From: Pythium myriotylum
Lineage: Eukaryota; Oomycota; Peronosporomycetes; Pythiales; Pythiaceae
Reading direction: 5' to 3'
DNA length: 64,000 nt
Assembly (NCBI GenBank): GCA_023091665.1
Contig: JALJCQ010000011.1
Span: forward strand, 1,302,001-1,366,000
The translations under genes were made by a program, and so were the position numbers. The notes under the pieces are model-generated. The model was not told the DNA's origin, did no database searches, and saw nothing but the letters and a program-made list of their open reading frames with translations. Below are positions 1 through 10,896 of the stretch, in pieces; the stretch's first letter is position 1, and each line of letters begins with the position of its first letter.

Positions 1-891
1 CCGCGTGGAAGCTCTTCTCGACACCATTTTACCCAAATACGATTTAGCTGTTGGCGACCCACGCTAGAAATGGTCAAAGAACTCGGTGTCCATGTGATGG
101 TGGTGCGTGTTTGATGGTGGCCACATCCCTCGTGGGGACTTGGCGCATGGAGAAGAGCATAGCGATCCAACTGTGTCCACATCTCGGCATTTTTTTATCT
201 GTAACTTGACAGTCGGTCATTGGCTCAGTCGCTGACGGGGCTCTCGCTGATACGCTTTCAGATCCTTGAGGCGCGAATAGTGGAGAGCTTATGCAAGAAA
301 TCTGCCGTATCTGCAGGCCTCCGTCATGTAGCCATGTCGGATATTTGTCGGAAGCCAGCTTCCAACAACTGGGCACAACAATTGGACCTACACGCCTAAT
401 GATTTTCGGGACCATTTCCGGACGGTCTCAAAGTCGACCCAAACTCGGTCCCATATTTCAAAGTTTCCCAAAGTCCATCCCCTGTATTCCGACCCCCATC
501 ACATAATCTGTGTTGTGTGGCATCCCTGGTTACCGCCACCACCGCACATCCGAGCAAGTTGTCGGCCAATGCTGCAGCCGACACAACCACCACAATTGAG
601 CTTGTTGTTGGGTTAGGTTCGAGAAGCCACCACGTTCTAGATGTTCTGAGGTGCGCTTTTGGTGGTGTCGATTACATCTCGCAAAGCGATTATGTATTAT
701 CTAAGCTACTACGCGATTTAAGCACTCGATTCTTCAAACGCATCCACACTCTGTCAGATCAGCCATCCTCGCTTCTAATGGGACTGAGGCAATGCTCTGT
801 TGACAGGCAAGAGACAGAACACCACTATAGGCACGCCCGTGCTTTTGTAGATACGCGATCTAGACAATTTGATTTACTCTAGAATGCATGT
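1..891. other. Unique left flank, no supportable gene
   Basis: This is the only non-array sequence left of the repeats. The first bases hold a 22-codon open frame ending in TAG at 65-67, which could be the tail of a gene lying outside the window; that is too short to call. A 121-codon open frame at 517-882 begins with GTG, has no ATG, and resembles no family I recognise. No tRNA, rRNA or clear promoter was seen. The array begins abruptly at 892. Confidence 0.5.
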
Positions 892-1520
892 ATCTGCATC
901 CAGACCTGAACGTTGAAGTTGTAGTTTTGTTTATGGTGGTCACAGATGCTGAGCACTCCAAAACCAACAAACCAACCAACCAACCAGCTAACTAACTAAA
1001 GTTAACTAACTAACAAAACAGAATTCGGCACATAGGATCCTGCAACAGGTGGTAAACCCACCTTATCCATAGAAATCCTTTCTATCCGCCACGCCGAGAA
1101 AGAATCGGCCTGCATTGGTGATGTTGCGGGTTTCTCCACCTTTCCATACCACCAAGCCCCCACCACGCGCCTACTACAGTAGGAGCGTGACAGCGGGGAA
1201 CCCGAGCACAACCGAATGCAAGCCCTCACGCGAGCACGGGAGCATAAGAGCACGGGAGCATAAGAGCACGGGAGCATAAGAGCACGGGAGCATAAGAGCA
1301 CGGGTGCTCGGGAGCAAGTCAGCACAAGAGCGTTGCATCGACGTAAGATTATAACACCGAGGCTTGGGGTTGGAGCCCAAGACACAGGAATGCAGAAGAC
1401 ACTACCAAACATACCTCTTGTCGACTACAAGGCCTCCCCACCCTATGTACACAGCACACACGTATAGTGCTGGTGTGCGACAACACGACACGACTGGGGT
1501 AGGCTATGCGTTGTGTGTGT

Positions 1521-1624
<104 letters not shown>

Positions 1625-1764
1625 GTGCGTGTGCGTGTGTATGGGAAGGCAAAAGAACAGAAGTTGGGTGAATGTTCGATCGAAGGTGGAGCAAAATCCT
1701 CCGTCATGGGCCACCACCCTTGGCGAGCGATGGTCAACGAAGCCACCCCACCTCGAGCTGCTTG

Positions 1765-1769
1765 AAAAA
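1765..1769 (-). terminator. Pol III terminator (T5), representative
   Basis: Five A residues on the plus strand give TTTTT on the tRNA strand, one base after A73. The same tract sits at the same distance (tRNA start minus 6 to minus 2) in every array copy I checked. This is the standard RNA polymerase III stop and supports these being transcribable tRNA genes. Confidence 0.8.
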
Positions 1770-1770
1770 C

Positions 1771-1844
1771 TGCTCCAGGAGGGGCTCGAACCCTCGACTT
1801 GTGGCTCATAAGACCACCGCTCTAGCCAACTGAGCTACAGGAGC
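1771..1844 (-). tRNA. tRNA-Ile(UAU), array copy 1
   Basis: The 74-nt gene folds as a cloverleaf. The D stem is GCTC/GAGC and the D loop has GG at 18-19. The anticodon stem GTGGT/GCCAC closes loop CTTATGA (anticodon TAT), and the T arm is GAGGG-TTCGAGC-CCCTC. The A box TAGCTCAGTTGG and B box GGTTCGAGCCC are both present, as are A14, G15-C48, A21, T33 and A58. A T5 tract follows the discriminator A73 by one base. Two features are odd and occur in all copies: position 37 is G, where tRNAs reading A-starting codons normally have A, and acceptor pair 6:67 is a U:U mismatch. There is no intron and no encoded CCA. Anticodon UAU predicts isoleucine (AUA codons). A short mobile element lies directly against its 5' end. 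Confidence 0.88.
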
Positions 1845-1858
1845 ACACTTCGCAATTT
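1843..1858 (+). promoter_or_regulatory. Oomycete-type Inr/FPR core promoter, short element copy 1
   Basis: GCACACTTCGCAATTT matches the oomycete 16-nt core consensus GCTCATTYYNCAWTTT at 14 of 16 positions, and the flanking AATTTGC fits MWTTTNC. The first two bases (GC) come from the tRNA target; the rest is the element's own 5' end. Confidence 0.55.
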
Positions 1859-2601
1859 GCTCGCTACCCCTCAAGTGACCAAGTCCAGAAGTGTCCAGTC
1901 CAAGCACCCAGCCCAGCTGCCAGCCCATCACCCCCGACCCTCTCCACACCCAGTCGCCATGACCAAGGGTGCTGCGAGAGCCAAGACCAAGCGCAAGAAG
2001 CTTGGCATCGGGACGCTGCCGCCACCGCGCCGACCAGTCGGCATCCCATGCGTGCTTCCTTCGGCTTCATCGGGAGAGCCGACATTCACCACATGGAGAG
2101 CGCGCGCCAGAGCTCGGCCACCCGGTCGACTCTAATATCAACCCACCGCTGATCAACCCACGCCGTGACCAACACTCACGGCACCCAGCCACCAACCTTC
2201 ACTCACGAGACCGTTGGGTAACCAACACTCACCGACACCAACCTCAACCCAACCAGCACTCACCGACACCAACCTCAACCCAACCAGCATTCAAGCAACC
2301 CAGCATCAACCCAACCGGCATTCAGCCAACCCAGCTTCAACCCAACCAACACTCAAGCAACCCAGCATCAACATACCAGCAAACCAGCAAATGAAGGTCA
2401 AGTTAACCCAGTACCCAGCTTCAACGACAACAGAACAACCACCTCAACAACCCAACGAACCATGACGCAAGGATTCATCCTCTCAGCACAAACCGACCAG
2501 CCAACCACGAGACTCAACCGAACCTTAGCAACATAAAACCCGCACGGGATTAGCGAGCAGTTAGAAGTCAGTCGTAAATGCTAGCAATACAGACGCCTTG
2601 A
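1845..2601 (+). mobile_element. Short non-autonomous retroelement, copy 1 (757 bp)
   Basis: The insertion lies between the 5' end of tRNA copy 1 and a second copy of that tRNA's first 17 nt (TSD at 1828-1844 and 2602-2618). Its last 16 bp, AATACAGACGCCTTGA, are the same as those of the long retrotransposon at 38132-45472. Its first about 20 bp resemble that element's 5' end. There is no poly(A) tail, endonuclease or reverse transcriptase. A basic 58-aa frame begins at ATG 1959 (MTKGAARAKTKRKK) after a 114-bp leader and could be the stub of an ORF1 start. The rest (about 2140-2400) is AACC-rich tandem sequence with a 31-bp repeat. I infer mobilisation in trans by the long element or a close relative. 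Confidence 0.8.
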
Positions 2602-2618
2602 AACTGAGCTACAGGAGC
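2602..2618. repeat. Target-site duplication, 3' copy (short element 1)
   Basis: AACTGAGCTACAGGAGC, 17 of 17 identical to 1828-1844. It is the first 17 nt of the tRNA gene on the opposite strand, so a tRNA 5' fragment is left behind the element. Confidence 0.95.
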
Positions 2619-3844
2619 GGCACCCAAGCTCACGCAGACCACTTTCACACCCGCTCAGGTAACCCTACCCCGCGAATCCATACACATCCACACATACCAC
2701 CGAATCACACACCATCAACCCCTCATCCCCACTCTATGCTACTCATCCACTCATGCTGTTCTCCGGGTGGATATACGGGGAGGGAGTGTGCCGCGTCGGT
2801 ACAATGTCCAGGCTTTGAATAATAATCTGCTCCCATGCCGAGGCTTCTGTTGGTGCAGCTGGGCGTGCCATGCTGATGGACAGTCGTCGATTGGATCGGC
2901 TTGGTATATGATCGGTGCTCGGTGCTCGGTGCTCGGTGCTCGGTGCTCGGTGGGTCGTGTTTCGTGTTTCGTGTTTCGTGTTTCGTGTTTCGTGTTTCGT
3001 GTTTCGTGGTAAAAAAAAAAAGACCGGGTGTCACATCCACGTGCGGTGGAGGCGTATTGCCAGGGAACCACCATTGTGCCCAACGCAACTCAGTGGATAT
3101 CATCAGCATGGCAGTATCTGGGATATAGATATATCTTATCTCATCTATGTTGATATGGGCCTCGTTTTCCCAACATCTGCGTCTGTGTTTGTGTGGACGC
3201 GTGGTAGTATCACATCTGCATCCAGACCTGAACGTTGAAGTTGTAGTTTTGTTTATGGTGGTCACAGATGCTGAGCACTCCAAAACCAACAAACCAACCA
3301 ACCAACCAGCTAACTAACTAAAGTTAACTAACTAACAAAACAGAATTCGGCACATAGGATCCTGCAACAGGTGGTAAACCCACCTTATCCATAGAAATCC
3401 GTTCTATCCGCCACGCCGAGAAAGAATCGGCCTGCATTGGTGATGTTGCGGGTTTCTCCACCTTTCCATACCACCAAGCCCCCACCACGCGCCTACTACA
3501 GTAGGAGCGTGACAGCGGGGAACCCGAGCACAACCGAATGCAAGCCCTCACGCGAGCACGGGAGCATAAGAGCACGGGAGCATAAGAGCACGGGAGCATA
3601 AGAGCACGGGAGCATAAGAGCACGGGTGCTCGGGAGCAAGTCAGCACAAGAGCGTTGCATCGACGTAAGATTATAACACCGAGGCTTGGGGTTGGAGCCC
3701 AAGACACAGGAATGCAGAAGACACTACCAAACATACCTCTTGTCGACTACAAGGCCTCCCCACCCTATGTACACAGCACACACGTATAGTGCTGGTGTGC
3801 GACAACACGACACGACTGGGGTAGGCTATGCGTTGTGTGTGTCT

Positions 3845-3890
<46 letters not shown>

Positions 3891-4044
3891 GTGTGCGTGT
3901 GCGTGTGCGTGTGTATGGGAAGGCAAAAGAACAGAAGTTGGGTGAATGTTCGATCGAAGGTGGAGCAAAATCCTCCGTCATGGGCCACCACCCTTGGCGA
4001 GCGATGGTCAACGAAGCCACCCCACCTCGAGCTGCTTGAAAAAC

Positions 4045-4118
4045 TGCTCCAGGAGGGGCTCGAACCCTCGACTTGTGGCTCATAAGACCACCGCTCTAGC
4101 CAACTGAGCTACAGGAGC
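4045..4118 (-). tRNA. tRNA-Ile(UAU), array copy 2
   Basis: Same 74-nt sequence as copy 1, with T5 terminator. Unit 2619-4118 is 1500 bp, type A, with four 16-bp repeats. Its left part (after the short element) has private variants shared only with unit 7, such as GCGAATCC in place of GCGAAACC and a longer TTTCGTG array. Confidence 0.88.
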
Positions 4119-4412
4119 GGCACCCAAGCTCACGCAGACCACTTTCACACCCGCTCAGGTAACCCTACCCCGCGAAACCATACACATCCACACATACCAC
4201 CGAATCACACACCATCAACCCCTCATCCCCACTCTATGCTACTCACCCACTCATGCTATTCTCCGGGTGGATATACGGGGAGGGAGTGTGCCGCGTCGGT
4301 ACAATGTCCAGGCTTTGAATAATAATCTGCTCCCATGCCGAGGCTTCTGTTGGTGCAGCTGGGCGTGCCATGCTGATGGACAGTCGTCGATTGGATCGGC
4401 TTGGTATATGAT

Positions 4413-4487
4413 CGGTGCTCGGTGCTCGGTGCTCGGTGCTCGGTGCTCGGTGCTCGGTGCTCGGTGCTCGGTGCTCGGTGCTCGGTG
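4413..4487. repeat. GGTGCTC 7-mer minisatellite (unit 3, representative)
   Basis: About 10.7 tandem copies of CGGTGCT. Every unit has this array at the same place, with copy number varying from about 5 to 11 between units. The core GTGCTC is the reverse complement of GAGCAC, the core of the 16-bp minisatellite about 600-700 bp to the right in the same unit. Confidence 0.95.
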
Positions 4488-4490
4488 GGT

Positions 4491-4540
4491 CGTGTTTCGT
4501 GTTTCGTGTTTCGTGTTTCGTGGTAAAAAAAAAGAAAAAA
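4491..4540. repeat. TTTCGTG 7-mer array and A tract (unit 3, representative)
   Basis: Four and a half copies of GTGTTTC (4491-4522) run into an A-rich tract, A9-G-A6 (4525-4540). Other units have an uninterrupted A tract of about 9-18. Units 2, 7, 33 and the last partial unit have longer TTTCGTG arrays (about 7-12 copies) and shorter A tracts. Confidence 0.95.
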
Positions 4541-5072
4541 GACCGGGTGTCACATCCACGTGCGGTGGAGGCGTATTGCCAGGGAACCACCATTGTGCCC
4601 AACGCAACTCAGTGGATATCATCAGCATGGCAGTATCTGGGATATAGATATATCTTATCTCATCTATGTTGATATGGGCCTCGTTTTCCCAACATCTGCG
4701 TCTGTGTTTGTGTGGACGCGTGGTAGTATCACATCTGCATCCAGACCTGAACGTTGAAGTTGTAGTTTTGTTTATGGTGGTCACAGATGCTGAGCACTCC
4801 AAAACCAACAAACCAACCAACCAACCAGCTAACTAACTAAAGTTAACTAACTAACAAAACAGAATTCGGCACATAGGATCCTGCAACAGGTGGTAAACCC
4901 ACCTTATCCATAGAAATCCGTTCTATCCGCCACGCCGAGAAAGAATCGGCCTGCATTGGTGATGTTGCGGGTTTCTCCACCTTTCCATACCACCAAGCCC
5001 CCACCACGCGCCTACTACAGTAGGAGCGTGACAGCGGGGAACCCGAGCACAACCGAATGCAAGCCCTCACGC

Positions 5073-5136
5073 GAGCACGGGAGCATAAGAGCACGGGAGC
5101 ATAAGAGCACGGGAGCATAAGAGCACGGGAGCATAA
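5073..5136. repeat. 16-bp minisatellite (unit 3, representative)
   Basis: Four exact copies of GAGCACGGGAGCATAA, followed by the inverted form GAGCACGGGTGCTC, which can fold on itself. Units 1-12 and 28 have four copies; units 13-27 and 29-34 have three. The copy number therefore marks two lineages of the unit. Confidence 0.95.
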
Positions 5137-5360
5137 GAGCACGGGTGCTCGGGAGCAAGTCAGCACAAGAGCGTTGCATCGACGTAAGATTATAACACCG
5201 AGGCTTGGGGTTGGAGCCCAAGACACAGGAATGCAGAAGACACTACCAAACATACCTCTTGTCGACTACAAGGCCTCCCCACCCTATGTACACAGCACAC
5301 ACGTATAGTGCTGGTGTGCGACAACACGACACGACTGGGGTAGGCTATGCGTTGTGTGTG

Positions 5361-5363
5361 TCT

Positions 5364-5403
<40 letters not shown>

Positions 5404-5427
5404 GTGTGCGTGTGCGTGTGCGTGTGT
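5361..5427. repeat. CT tract and GTGCGT tract (unit 3, representative)
   Basis: A CT microsatellite (5361-5399) is joined directly to about four GTGCGT repeats (5400-5427). Every unit has the pair about 130-160 bp downstream of the tRNA 3' end. Lengths differ from unit to unit and account for most small differences in unit length. Confidence 0.95.
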
Positions 5428-5557
5428 ATGGGAAGGCAAAAGAACAGAAGTTGGGTGAATGTTCGATCGAAGGTGGAGCAAAATCCTCCGTCATGGGCCA
5501 CCACCCTTGGCGAGCGATGGTCAACGAAGCCACCCCACCTCGAGCTGCTTGAAAAAC

Positions 5558-5631
5558 TGCTCCAGGAGGGGCTCGAACCCTCGACTTGTGGCTCATAAGA
5601 CCACCGCTCTAGCCAACTGAGCTACAGGAGC
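5558..5631 (-). tRNA. tRNA-Ile(UAU), array copy 3
   Basis: Same sequence as copy 1, with T5 terminator. Unit 4119-5631 is 1513 bp, type A, with four 16-bp repeats. Confidence 0.88.
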
Positions 5632-6862
5632 GGCACCCAAGCTCACGCAGACCACTTTCACACCCGCTCAGGTAACCCTACCCCGCGAAACCATACACAT
5701 CCACACATACCACCGAATCACACACCATCAACCCCTCATCCCCACTCTATGCTACTCACCCACTCATGCTATTCTCCGGGTGGATATACGGGGAGGGAGT
5801 GTGCCGCGTCGGTACAATGTCCAGGCTTTGAATAATAATCTGCTCCCATGCCGAGGCTTCTGTTGGTGCAGCTGGGCGTGCCATGCTGATGGACAGTCGT
5901 CGATTGGATCGGCTTGGTATATGATCGGTGCTCGGTGCTCGGTGCTCGGTGCTCGGTGCTCGGTGCTCGGTGCTCGGTGCTCGGTGGGTCGTGTTTCGTG
6001 TTTCGTGTTTCGTGTTTCGTGGTAAAAAAAAAGAAAAAAGACCGGGTGTCACATCCACGTGCGGTGGAGGCGTATTGCGAGGGAACCACCATTGTGCCCA
6101 ACGCAACTCAGTGGATATCATCAGCATGGCAGTATCTGGGATATAGATATATCTTATCTCATCTATGTTGATATGGGCCTCGTTTTCCCAACATCTGCGT
6201 CTGTGTTTGTGTGGACGCGTGGTAGTATCACATCTGCATCCAGACCTGAACGTTGAAGTTGTAGTTTTGTTTATGGTGGTCACAGATGCTGAGCACTCCA
6301 AAACCAACAAACCAACCAACCAACCAGCTAACTAACTAAAGTTAACTAACTAACAAAACAGAATTCGGCACATAGGATCCTGCAACAGGTGGTAAACCCA
6401 CCTTATCCATAGAAATCCGTTCTATCCGCCACGCCGAGAAAGAATCGGCCTGCATTGGTGATGTTGCGGGTTTCTCCACCTTTCCATACCACCAAGCCCC
6501 CACCACGCGCCTACTACAGTAGGAGCGTGACAGCGGGGAACCCGAGCACAACCGAATGCAAGCCCTCACGCGAGCACGGGAGCATAAGAGCACGGGAGCA
6601 TAAGAGCACGGGAGCATAAGAGCACGGGAGCATAAGAGCACGGGTGCTCGGGAGCAAGTCAGCACAAGAGCGTTGCATCGACGTAAGATTATAACACCGA
6701 GGCTTGGGGTTGGAGCCCAAGACACAGGAATGCAGAAGACACTACCAAACATACCTCTTGTCGACTACAAGGCCTCCCCACCCTATGTACACAGCACACA
6801 CGTATAGTGCTGGTGTGCGACAACACGACACGACTGGGGTAGGCTATGCGTTGTGTGTGTCT

Positions 6863-6904
<42 letters not shown>

Positions 6905-7058
6905 GTGTGCGTGTGCGTGTGCGTGTGTATGGGAAGGCAAAAGAACAGAAGTTGGGTGAATCTTCGATCGAAGGTGGAGCAAAATCCTCCGTCATGGGCC
7001 ACCACCCTTGGCGAGCGATGGTCAACGAAGCCACCCCACCTCGAGCTGCTTGAAAAAC

Positions 7059-7132
7059 TGCTCCAGGAGGGGCTCGAACCCTCGACTTGTGGCTCATAAG
7101 ACCACCGCTCTAGCCAACTGAGCTACAGGAGC
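7059..7132 (-). tRNA. tRNA-Ile(UAU), array copy 4
   Basis: Same sequence as copy 1, with T5 terminator. Unit 5632-7132 is 1501 bp, type A. The 3' flank reads GTGAATCTTCG where other units have GTGAATGTTCG, a variant shared only with unit 5. Confidence 0.88.
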
Positions 7133-8363
7133 GGCACCCAAGCTCACGCAGACCACTTTCACACCCGCTCAGGTAACCCTACCCCGCGAAACCATACACA
7201 TCCACACATACCACCGAATCACACACCATCAACCCCTCATCCCCACTCTATGCTACTCACCCACTCATGCTATTCTCCGGGTGGATATACGGGGAGGGAG
7301 TGTGCCGCGTCGGTACAATGTCCAGGCTTTGAATAATAATCTGCTCCCATGCCGAGGCTTCTGTTGGTGCAGCTGGGCGTGCCATGCTGATGGACAGTCG
7401 TCGATTGGATCGGCTTGGTATATGATCGGTGCTCGGTGCTCGGTGCTCGGTGCTCGGTGCTCGGTGCTCGGTGCTCGGTGCTCGGTGGGTCGTGTTTCGT
7501 GTTTCGTGTTTCGTGTTTCGTGGTAAAAAAAAAGAAAAAAGACCGGGTGTCACATCCACGTGCGGTGGAGGCGTATTGCCAGGGAACCACCATTGTGCCC
7601 AACGCAACTCAGTGGATATCATCAGCATGGCAGTATCTGGGATATAGATATATCTTATCTCATCTATGTTGATATGGGCCTCGTTTTCCCAACATCTGCG
7701 TCTGTGTTTGTGTGGACGCGTGGTAGTATCACATCTGCATCCAGACCTGAACGTTGAAGTTGTAGTTTTGTTTATGGTGGTCACAGATGCTGAGCACTCC
7801 AAAACCAACAAACCAACCAACCAACCAGCTAACTAACTAAAGTTAACTAACTAACAAAACAGAATTCGGCACATAGGATCCTGCAACAGGTGGTAAACCC
7901 ACCTTATCCATAGAAATCCGTTCTATCCGCCACGCCGAGAAAGAATCGGCCTGCATTGGTGATGTTGCGGGTTTCTCCACCTTTCCATACCACCAAGCCC
8001 CCACCACGCGCCTACTACAGTAGGAGCGTGACAGCGGGGAACCCGAGCACAACCGAATGCAAGCCCTCACGCGAGCACGGGAGCATAAGAGCACGGGAGC
8101 ATAAGAGCACGGGAGCATAAGAGCACGGGAGCATAAGAGCACGGGTGCTCGGGAGCAAGTCAGCACAAGAGCGTTGCATCGACGTAAGATTATAACACCG
8201 AGGCTTGGGGTTGGAGCCCAAGACACAGGAATGCAGAAGACACTACCAAACATACCTCTTGTCGACTACAAGGCCTCCCCACCCTATGTACACAGCACAC
8301 ACGTATAGTGCTGGTGTGCGACAACACGACACGACTGGGGTAGGCTATGCGTTGTGTGTGTCT

Positions 8364-8403
<40 letters not shown>

Positions 8404-8557
8404 GTGTGCGTGTGCGTGTGCGTGTGTATGGGAAGGCAAAAGAACAGAAGTTGGGTGAATCTTCGATCGAAGGTGGAGCAAAATCCTCCGTCATGGGCCA
8501 CCACCCTTGGCGAGCGATGGTCAACGAAGCCACCCCACCTCGAGCTGCTTGAAAAAC

Positions 8558-8631
8558 TGCTCCAGGAGGGGCTCGAACCCTCGACTTGTGGCTCATAAGA
8601 CCACCGCTCTAGCCAACTGAGCTACAGGAGC
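8558..8631 (-). tRNA. tRNA-Ile(UAU), array copy 5
   Basis: Same sequence as copy 1, with T5 terminator. Unit 7133-8631 is 1499 bp, type A. It shares the GAATCTTCG flank variant with unit 4, which points to a recent local duplication or conversion. Confidence 0.88.
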
Positions 8632-9856
8632 GGCACCCAAGCTCACGCAGACCACTTTCACACCCGCTCAGGTAACCCTACCCCGCGAAACCATACACAT
8701 CCACACATACCACCGAATCACACACCATCAACCCCTCATCCCCACTCTATGCTACTCACCCACTCATGCTATTCTCCGGGTGGATATACGGGGAGGGAGT
8801 GTGCCGCGTCGGTACAATGTCCAGGCTTTGAATAATAATCTGCTCCCATGCCGAGGCTTCTGTTGGTGCAGCTGGGCGTGCCATGCTGATGGACAGTCGT
8901 CGATTGGATCGGCTTGGTATATGATCGGTGCTCGGTGCTCGGTGCTCGGTGCTCGGTGCTCGGTGCTCGGTGCTCGGTGGGTCGTGTTTCGTGTTTCATG
9001 TTTCGTGTTTCGTGGTAAAAAAAAAGAAAAAAGACCGGGTGTCACATCCACGTGCGGTGGAGGCGTATTGCGAGGGAACCACCATTGTGCCCAACGCAAC
9101 TCAGTGGATATCATCAGCATGGCAGTATCTGGGATATAGATATATCTTATCTCATCTATGTTGATATGGGCCTCGTTTTCCCAACATCTGCGTCTGTGTT
9201 TGTGTGGACGCGTGGTAGTATCACATCTGCATCCAGACCTGAACGTTGAAGTTGTAGTTTTGTTTATGGTGGTCACAGATGCTGAGCACTCCAAAACCAA
9301 CAAACCAAACCAACCAACCAGCTAACTAACTAAAGTTAACTAACTAACAAAACAGAATTCGGCACATAGGATCCTGCAACAGGTGGTAAACCCACCTTAT
9401 CCATAGAAATCCTTTCTATCCGCCACGCCGAGAAAGAATCGGCCTGCATTGGTGATGTTGCGGGTTTCTCCACCTTTCCATACCACCAAGCCCCCACCAC
9501 GCGCCTACTACAGTAGGAGCGTGACAGCGGGGAACCCGAGCACAACCGAATGCAAGCCCTCACGCGAGCACGGGAGCATAAGAGCACGGGAGCATAAGAG
9601 CACGGGAGCATAAGAGCACGGGAGCATAAGAGCACGGGTGCTCGGGAGCAAGTCAGCACAAGAGCGTTGCATCGACGTAAGATTATAACACCGAGGCTTG
9701 GGGTTGGAGCCCAAGACACAGGAATGCAGAAGACACTACCAAACATACCTCTTGTCGACTACAAGGCCTCCCCACCCTATGTACACAGCACACACGTATA
9801 GTGCTGGTGTGCGACAACACGACACGACTGGGGTAGGCTATGCGTTGTGTGTGTCT

Positions 9857-9902
<46 letters not shown>

Positions 9903-10048
9903 GTGCGTGTGCGTGTGTATGGGAAGGCAAAAGAACAGAAGTTGGGTGAATGTTCGATCGAAGGTGGAGCAAAATCCTCCGTCATGGGCCACCACCCTTG
10001 GCGAGCGATGGTCAACGAAGCCACCCCACCTCGAGCTGCTTGAAAAAC

Positions 10049-10122
10049 TGCTCCAGGAGGGGCTCGAACCCTCGACTTGTGGCTCATAAGACCACCGCTC
10101 TAGCCAACTGAGCTACAGGAGC
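10049..10122 (-). tRNA. tRNA-Ile(UAU), array copy 6
   Basis: Same sequence as copy 1, with T5 terminator. Unit 8632-10122 is 1491 bp, type A. Its right part matches unit 1 (short GTGCGT tract, CCTTTCTATCC variant, same short mobile element at the same base). Confidence 0.88.
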
Positions 10123-10136
10123 ACACTTCGCAATTT
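10121..10136 (+). promoter_or_regulatory. Oomycete-type Inr/FPR core promoter, short element copy 2
   Basis: Identical to the motif at 1843-1858: 14 of 16 positions match the oomycete core consensus, with the leading GC supplied by the tRNA target. Confidence 0.5.
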
Positions 10137-10879
10137 GCTCGCTACCCCTCAAGTGACCAAGTCCAGAAGTGTCCAGTCCAAGCACCCAGCCCAGCTGCCA
10201 GCCCATCACCCCCGACCCTCTCCACACCCAGTCGCCATGACCAAGGGTGCTGCGAGAGCCAAGACCAAGCGCAAGAAGCTTGGCATCGGGACGCTGCCGC
10301 CACCGCGCCGACCAGTCGGCATCCCATGCGTGCTTCCTTCGGCTTCATCGGGAGAGCCGACATTCACCACATGGAGAGCGCGCGCCAGAGCTCGGCCACC
10401 CGGTCGACTCTAATATCAACCCACCGCTGATCAACCCACGCCGTGACCAACACTCACGGCACCCAGCCACCAACCTTCACTCACGAGACCGTTGGGTAAC
10501 CAACACTCACCGACACCAACCTCAACCCAACCAGCACTCACCGACACCAACCTCAACCCAACCAGCATTCAAGCAACCCAGCATCAACCCAACCGGCATT
10601 CAGCCAACCCAGCTTCAACCCAACCAACACTCAAGCAACCCAGCATCAACATACCAGCAAACCAGCAAATGAAGGTCAAGTTAACCCAGTACCCAGCTTC
10701 AACGACAACAGAACAACCACCTCAACAACCCAACGAACCATGACGCAAGGATTCATCCTCTCAGCACAAACCGACCAGCCAACCACGAGACTCAACCGAA
10801 CCTTAGCAACATAAAACCCGCACGGGATTAGCGAGCAGTTAGAAGTCAGTCGTAAATGCTAGCAATACAGACGCCTTGA
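10123..10879 (+). mobile_element. Short non-autonomous retroelement, copy 2 (757 bp)
   Basis: Same length, same open frames and same junctions as copy 1, with the 17-bp TSD at 10106-10122 and 10880-10896. Flank variants on both sides are also shared with copy 1. The two therefore most likely arose by duplication of a unit block after a single insertion, not by two separate insertions. The basic 58-aa frame starts at 10237. Confidence 0.8.
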
Positions 10880-10896
10880 AACTGAGCTACAGGAGC
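10880..10896. repeat. Target-site duplication, 3' copy (short element 2)
   Basis: 17 bp identical to 10106-10122, the 5' end of tRNA copy 6. Confidence 0.95.

Noticed and set aside
2..67. 22-codon open frame at the left edge that could be a gene's C-terminus
   Set aside because: Too short to support and nothing recognisable; mentioned only in the flank entry.
517..882. 121-codon open frame in the left flank
   Set aside because: It has no ATG (it starts at GTG) and no recognisable domain, and it competes with frames on the other strand. I see no evidence of coding.
4045..4118. A methionine tRNA, suggested by CAT within GGCTCATAAG on the plus strand
   Set aside because: The A and B boxes, T loop and T5 terminator all place the gene on the minus strand, where the anticodon is TAT.
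4491..4522. Telomere-like repeat (TTTCGTG)
   Set aside because: It is not the oomycete or general TTTAGGG/TTAGGG type, is only 4-12 copies long, and is internal to every unit.
4619..4660. U4 snRNA-like GGCAGTATC followed by an AT-rich stretch in each unit
   Set aside because: Only nine bases match. The rest of the U4 5' region is absent and no snRNA-type fold or Sm site follows.
4851..4880. GAATTCGGCACATAGGATCC, which looks like a cDNA adaptor with EcoRI and BamHI sites
   Set aside because: The same string occurs in every unit with continuous native flanks, so it is genomic. The likeness to the adaptor start GAATTCGGCAC is coincidence.
5073..5136. CRISPR-like array
   Set aside because: The 16-bp repeats are directly joined with no variable spacers, and the genome is eukaryotic; it is a minisatellite.
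5195..5230. Second tRNA-like T arm in each unit (CTTGGGGTTGGAGCCCAAG hairpin)
   Set aside because: The loop lacks the TTCRA signature and no A box or cloverleaf lies at the right distance.
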